The notes below the pieces were generated by a model. It worked only from the letters and a program-made list of their open reading frames with translations. It searched no databases and was not told the origin of the DNA. The translations under genes and the position numbers were made by a program. Source: CAMCXE01 sp041179125 (GTDB lineage Bacteria > Pseudomonadota > Gammaproteobacteria > Pseudomonadales > Cellvibrionaceae). From it: a stretch of DNA of 18,308 nucleotides. The stretch is from contig JBEGTZ010000111.1 in the NCBI GenBank assembly GCA_041179125.1, forward strand, positions 1-18,308. The letters are read 5' to 3'. Of this stretch, positions 15,153 to 18,308 are shown one piece after another (within the stretch, counting starts at the first letter, position 1; every line of letters starts with the position of its first letter).

Positions 15153-17336
15153 TTAGTTGGATCGGGAAATGGGGAACTTATAAAACTGGTTTGCCCATTC
15201 AGTAGTCCAAACGGTTGGCTCTAAATAAACGTTTTTATCTTTCCCAAGCAACATACCTGTTTTAATTTTTCCCATGGCTTCTAAATAAACCCTGCGGTCA
15301 GCTTCTATTTTTGCGCGCATGACACTGGAAGGTTTATACAATTCTTTAACTCGGTTAACCGTGGTTTCATTTTTTATCCAACCATCCACACCCAGTTTAC
15401 CTTTTGGCAAACGGGCATTGTTTTCATCTACCCAATCACGCAAATTATTATTGCCACGGTTCATGCCATCTTCATGGCACCCCATACAAGAATCTGGGCT
15501 GCTTAAGCGAATGTCTTTTATTCCCTTGTTTAGTCCCTTGCCTGCAAAATCCTCCAAAATATCATCGGCTACATTTAAATGTTTGCGTGGGTCGCGGGCG
15601 ATATGAACGTATGTATCCAGGCGGCGTTGATTAAAACCACCATATAAAGCGTAACCATGCATACCATTGGGTAAGCTCCACAGCATTTCACCCTCCAATT
15701 GTTGCCCTCCGTCTTTGCCTGAAAAATACCCACCGCCGTTATCGCCATTGCCATCAAAAAGGTTTATTGTCGCCACTAAAGAATAATGTTCCGGTGTTAA
15801 ACCACCTTGTTGTGCGGCAATAAATTTAGGTAGGGGGTTAGCCCAAAAAGGAAAACGTGTATCGCCTTTGGCGTAAAGCTCATTTACGTTAACGTTGCCC
15901 ACGCTATAGTTATCCACCACCTTCCAAAAATAATTTCCGCGTCCGGTTTTTTGTGTGGCGCGCCAAAATAAACGCGACTCCACCGCTGCGGATTCTTCAG
16001 TGGCCATATAATCATAGGAATCCATCGCTTTAGATTTATCAACAGCTAATTCATCCTCCAAATAATGTGAATAACCTGGAATAGCCATAATGGCCGCGTA
16101 CACATCGGGGCGCGTTAAGGTGTAGGTTAATTGCGCCGCTTCAGCGTAAATAAAATCCTCAGGCTTAATATAATCCTGGCCATTGCTGCCTTGGCTGCGC
16201 ACACCGACAAATCCCGGTATATTGGGGGGCATGGATTTAGCATCAGAATAAGCACCCTCAGTATTGCCTCTCAAAATGCGCGCCCAAACCAAACGCGCAA
16301 ATTTATCGTCTTTAGTTGCAGCCGCTTTTAGTTTGTTTTTCATGGCGCTGAGGTCGTTATAACTGACTGTTTTACCGTTGACATCAACCTTATTTTCAAA
16401 CGCTAAATCATCATCTGATCCGCCATAAAAAAGTGCAAAATTATTAGCAGAAGTATCAATTAAGGTGTGCCCCCAATAATCGCGAATATCAAAACGGTAC
16501 AAAATACCCTTGCCATTTACATCCACCGGGTTTGCTATTTCTGGCGCCCAGCGGGCAGCTGTATTTAACGCTTTAGATAAACCCACGCGGGCGTGATTTA
16601 AATTTTGTGTGCTCACGCCTTCGTTATGCAGAACATGGAATGAAGTATATTTAATAAATTCTTGTTCGGCTTTGGGGGTTGTGGCTTGATCTTTTTTAAT
16701 CCACGCCAAAATTTGTTCTTCTGTTATTTTTGTCGCCGCATCCACACCGCGTGGCACTTCGGGCAGCATAGCTTGTACGCCATTCGCCCAAACGCTAATA
16801 GCATCCTCCATTTGTTTTCCCGCCGCTTTACAGTTCACATCAAAACAATTGTGGCGATCGATTGCTAAACGGCTGACCAGTTTGGATTGCGCAGGCTCGC
16901 GGAAATTAACCCGAGTAAGTGCATATTCATGGGCCAAAACCACATTCACATCGGCATGTAAGGGCGCTTGAGCACCAGTGCCTGTGGTGTTTTCTGTGCT
17001 GTGGCAACCCCGGCAATTAGCGCGTAATAGGGGATAAACACTTTGTGTAAATACCGATAACGATTGGTCTTTATCAAAACCCATATCCGCTGTAATGGCC
17101 ACTTGTTCAGCGTTATAACTCCCGCGCCCATTGGCCAATTCCACAAACCCTTTGCCCAATACCACAAGGCCTGAGGAGGAAGAGTTAGAGGAGCTGGATG
17201 AGCTAGACGAGGAACTGGACGAGCTAGACGAGGAGCTGGATGATTTTGGCGTTTCGCCATCACAGGCTGACAAAACCACAGCTGTAGTTAACGCGCCCCC
17301 TATACATCGTAAAATATTTTTTTTATCGTTATTCAT
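15153..17336 (-). CDS. Diheme c-type cytochrome lipoprotein with poly-serine linker, family uncharacterised
   Basis: This is an exported 727-residue protein. The signal peptide ends VLSAC, so C25 is the lipidated cysteine, and D26 follows it (+2 Asp). A linker of 19 Ser, one Asn and 4 Ser (32-55) separates the anchor from the body. Two heme c motifs are present: CRGCH (108-112), placed like a planctomycete-type cytochrome domain (SVYPLLRANCRGCHS), and CMGCH (617-621). A CX4C pair (C164, C169) lacks the heme His and may form a disulfide. The roughly 500 residues between the hemes include RFDIRDYWG and LWSLPNGMHGYALYGG. From memory, these resemble large unstudied cytochromes of planctomycetes and myxobacteria. 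GGAG lies 7 bases before the ATG. The likely role is periplasmic electron transfer or oxidation of an unknown substrate; no enzyme activity can be assigned. Confidence 0.85.
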   Translation of the reverse strand: MNNDKKNILRCIGGALTTAVVLSACDGETPKSSSSSSSSSSSSSSSSSSSNSSSSGLVVLGKGFVELANGRGSYNAEQVAITADMGFDKDQSLSVFTQSVYPLLRANCRGCHSTENTTGTGAQAPLHADVNVVLAHEYALTRVNFREPAQSKLVSRLAIDRHNCFDVNCKAAGKQMEDAISVWANGVQAMLPEVPRGVDAATKITEEQILAWIKKDQATTPKAEQEFIKYTSFHVLHNEGVSTQNLNHARVGLSKALNTAARWAPEIANPVDVNGKGILYRFDIRDYWGHTLIDTSANNFALFYGGSDDDLAFENKVDVNGKTVSYNDLSAMKNKLKAAATKDDKFARLVWARILRGNTEGAYSDAKSMPPNIPGFVGVRSQGSNGQDYIKPEDFIYAEAAQLTYTLTRPDVYAAIMAIPGYSHYLEDELAVDKSKAMDSYDYMATEESAAVESRLFWRATQKTGRGNYFWKVVDNYSVGNVNVNELYAKGDTRFPFWANPLPKFIAAQQGGLTPEHYSLVATINLFDGNGDNGGGYFSGKDGGQQLEGEMLWSLPNGMHGYALYGGFNQRRLDTYVHIARDPRKHLNVADDILEDFAGKGLNKGIKDIRLSSPDSCMGCHEDGMNRGNNNLRDWVDENNARLPKGKLGVDGWIKNETTVNRVKELYKPSSVMRAKIEADRRVYLEAMGKIKTGMLLGKDKNVYLEPTVWTTEWANQFYKFPISRSN
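17187..17240 (-). repeat. 21-bp tandem repeat encoding the poly-serine linker
   Basis: On the coding (minus) strand, a seven-codon unit TCC-AGY-TCC-TCG-TCT-AGC-TCR is repeated about 2.6 times. Every codon is Ser, and TCN and AGY codons are mixed. Gain or loss of whole units would keep frame and only change linker length. Confidence 0.85.
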
Positions 17337-17420
17337 TTGATGGCTCCGAGATTGGAATTATCCTAAAGCCCCCAGCTGAGCACCCAAAATCTGTGTCATC
17401 CGCTGAGGTTTTTAAGGTTG

Positions 17421-17449
17421 CTTATTCAAATTTCAGATTATGGTGCCAA
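17421..17449 (-). promoter_or_regulatory. Weak candidate promoter for the diheme cytochrome gene
   Basis: On the minus strand, TTGGCA (17444-17449) and AATAAG (17421-17426) are spaced by 17 bases, about 85 bases before the ATG. Both boxes match the sigma-70 consensus in only four positions or slightly better, so this is a tentative call. Confidence 0.25.
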
Positions 17450-17504
17450 CTCCCCCCTAATCCGCGTGGGAGCTTACAAGATGCCATCATGATTGAACGC
17501 GAAG

Positions 17505-17544
17505 CCTTACTCATTTGGGGTTGTTTTATTGGAAATGAGTAAGG
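17505..17544. repeat. Perfect 12-bp inverted repeat with 16-base loop
   Basis: CCTTACTCATTT (17505-17516) is matched exactly by AAATGAGTAAGG (17533-17544). No T-run follows on either side, so it does not look like an ordinary terminator. It could be a protein-binding site, an RNA hairpin or a relic of a mobile element. Confidence 0.6.
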
Positions 17545-17591
17545 GTTAATGTATGCAGGATGTGGTATTTATTTCCTTTTAAATAAAAAAT

Positions 17592-17760
17592 GGTAACTAT
17601 TCAGTGTATTAAACATTTTACCCCGTAGGGGCGTGATTCATCGCGCCTGGTTGGATGATTGCGCGAGCTATTTAATTGGGCGCAATGAATTGCGCCACTA
17701 CGCAAGGATGCGGCACGAAAATAGAAAATGTGCTGAATAGTTACTACTGAATAGTTACTA
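17592..17760. repeat. Dispersed palindromic repeat / MITE-like element (copy 2)
   Basis: The element is bounded by GTAACTATTCAG (17593-17604) and its exact inverse CTGAATAGTTAC (17733-17744), which is duplicated again at 17747-17758. Inside are two hairpins, GGCGTGATTCATCGCGCC (17630-17647) and GGCGCAATGAATTGCGCC (17679-17696), flanked by GTAGGGGCG and CGCCACTAC-type arms. The tail CGAAAATAGAAAATGT (17716-17731) is identical to that of the copy at 4249-4264. No transposase is encoded; it would need to be moved in trans. Confidence 0.7.
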
Positions 17761-17781
17761 AAAAATTAAATAAATTTGAGA

Positions 17782-18308
17782 TTAAACCGTAGCATCTTGA
17801 TAAAGATTTTGTAGCTCTGTTTCGTTGACAACACAATTCCTACCAATTTGTTTTGCTTGATAAAGTGCCATATCGGCGCGAGTAAAAAGGCTGTCTCTAT
17901 TGTCGTCTGGGGTAAGATAGGCAAGCCCTATACTGACAGATGAGCGAATTTCTTCTATTTCATTCACTGTGGAGCAATACACATTGTGGCGAATTCGGTT
18001 GGCCACCATTTGCGCGGCTGGCGCTTGTGTATCACAAAGTATGACTACAAATTCTTCACCGCCAAAACGAAAGGTATGGTCGGTTTGGCGCAGCGATTCT
18101 TTAATTATGGCGGCAATGTGAGTAAGAACTTGATCCCCGATGCTGTGCCCCCAGGTATCATTAACACGTTTAAAGTAGTCGATATCAATCACCAGTAGGC
18201 TCATTGGCAAGTTATTGCGTTTGGCCAGTTCAATTTCACGTTTTAGCGCCATTTCCATCGCGGCACGGTTGCCTACTTGTGTGAGTGTGTCGCGCAGTGA
18301 ATTATCCA
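17782..18308 (-). CDS. Diguanylate cyclase (GGDEF domain), 5' end outside the window
   Basis: This is the C-terminal part of an enzyme that makes cyclic di-GMP from two GTP. The frame runs open to the right edge, where it reads DNSLRDTLTQVGNRAAMEMALKR, the conserved beginning of a GGDEF domain. The ATG at 18258 is therefore internal. The active-site loop is GGEEF (bases 18049-18063), with the metal/substrate region VIDIDYFKRVNDTWGH upstream. The inhibitory I-site RQTD (18079-18090) lies exactly five residues before it, so product inhibition is expected. The domain is followed by a short tail and the stop. Any sensory domain, membrane segment or start lies beyond the window, so the signal it responds to is unknown. 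The dispersed repeat begins about 20 bases after the stop. Confidence 0.95.
   Translation of the reverse strand, partial: DNSLRDTLTQVGNRAAMEMALKREIELAKRNNLPMSLLVIDIDYFKRVNDTWGHSIGDQVLTHIAAIIKESLRQTDHTFRFGGEEFVVILCDTQAPAAQMVANRIRHNVYCSTVNEIEEIRSSVSIGLAYLTPDDNRDSLFTRADMALYQAKQIGRNCVVNETELQNLYQDATV

Larger units (their letters stand above)
17337..17781. other. Gene-free stretch between the cytochrome and diguanylate cyclase genes
   Basis: These 445 bases contain no convincing coding sequence and no tRNA or known riboswitch that I recognise. They hold the cytochrome gene's leader (17337-17450), a perfect 12-bp inverted repeat (17505-17544), and a mobile-looking palindromic repeat (17592-17760) directly downstream of the diguanylate cyclase gene. 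Confidence 0.7.

Noticed and set aside
15480..17050. Cytochrome gene as fatty acid cis/trans isomerase (Cti)
   Set aside because: Length and one heme motif are comparable, but the characteristic extended Cys motif around the Cti heme and the rest of its sequence are absent.
17131..17340. Acidic Glu/Leu/Asp-repeat open frame on the plus strand
   Set aside because: It is the reverse complement of the poly-serine repeat and the signal peptide region of the cytochrome gene.
17440..17450. TGGCAC as half of a sigma-54 promoter
   Set aside because: The required GC-containing -12 element does not occur at the right spacing.
17337..17460. Cyclic di-GMP or other riboswitch before the cytochrome gene
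   Set aside because: The presence of a nearby GGDEF gene made it worth looking, but none of the conserved aptamer core sequence is visible.
17592..17760. CRISPR array
   Set aside because: The repeats are inverted and tandem without regularly spaced unique spacers, and no cas genes are present.

Overview
The window is chromosomal DNA of a Gram-negative gammaproteobacterium. It carries an RND efflux pump, an RsxC/RnfC with a long Ala/Gln-rich tail, RsmJ, lipoproteins with classical lipoboxes and a 24-residue serine-rich linker. Poly-serine linkers of this kind, with moderate-to-low GC and TTA-rich coding, suggest the Cellvibrionaceae (Cellvibrio/Saccharophagus/Teredinibacter group). That placement is an inference. 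I see no rRNA, tRNA, CRISPR array, prophage or transposase.

Layout. (1) 1-4166, plus strand: the end of an RND periplasmic adaptor gene, cut by the window edge, followed directly by its inner-membrane permease. (2) 4167-4294: a short convergent gap holding a decayed copy of a palindromic dispersed repeat. (3) 4295-9673, minus strand: metG-rsxA-rsxB-rsxC, tightly packed. The usual rsxD, rsxG and rsxE do not follow rsxC; the operon stops at the repeat. (4) 9752-10420, minus strand: a HAD-family phosphatase/phosphomutase-like gene. (5) 10570-15064, plus strand: five genes joined by overlapping stop and start codons. They encode a retropepsin-like lipoprotein protease, an inactive transglutaminase fused to seven membrane helices, an RimK-like ATP-grasp ligase, a YjbR-family protein and the 16S rRNA methyltransferase RsmJ. 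(6) 15107-15148: a strong terminator able to serve both strands. (7) 15153-17336, minus strand: a 727-residue diheme c-type cytochrome lipoprotein with a poly-serine linker. (8) 17337-17781: a gene-free stretch with a perfect 12-bp inverted repeat and a fuller copy of the dispersed repeat. (9) 17782 to the right edge, minus strand: the GGDEF domain of a diguanylate cyclase, cut by the window edge.

How the genes work together. The protease, transglutaminase-7TM and ATP-grasp genes form a recurring neighbourhood that comparative genomics predicts to make or process peptide/amide linkages at the envelope; its substrate is unknown. RsxABC are three of the six subunits of an electron-transport complex, so the missing half is either elsewhere in the genome or lost. 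The most interesting points are the truncated rsx operon ending at a mobile-looking repeat, the protease/transglutaminase/ligase trio, and the uncharacterised diheme lipoprotein.
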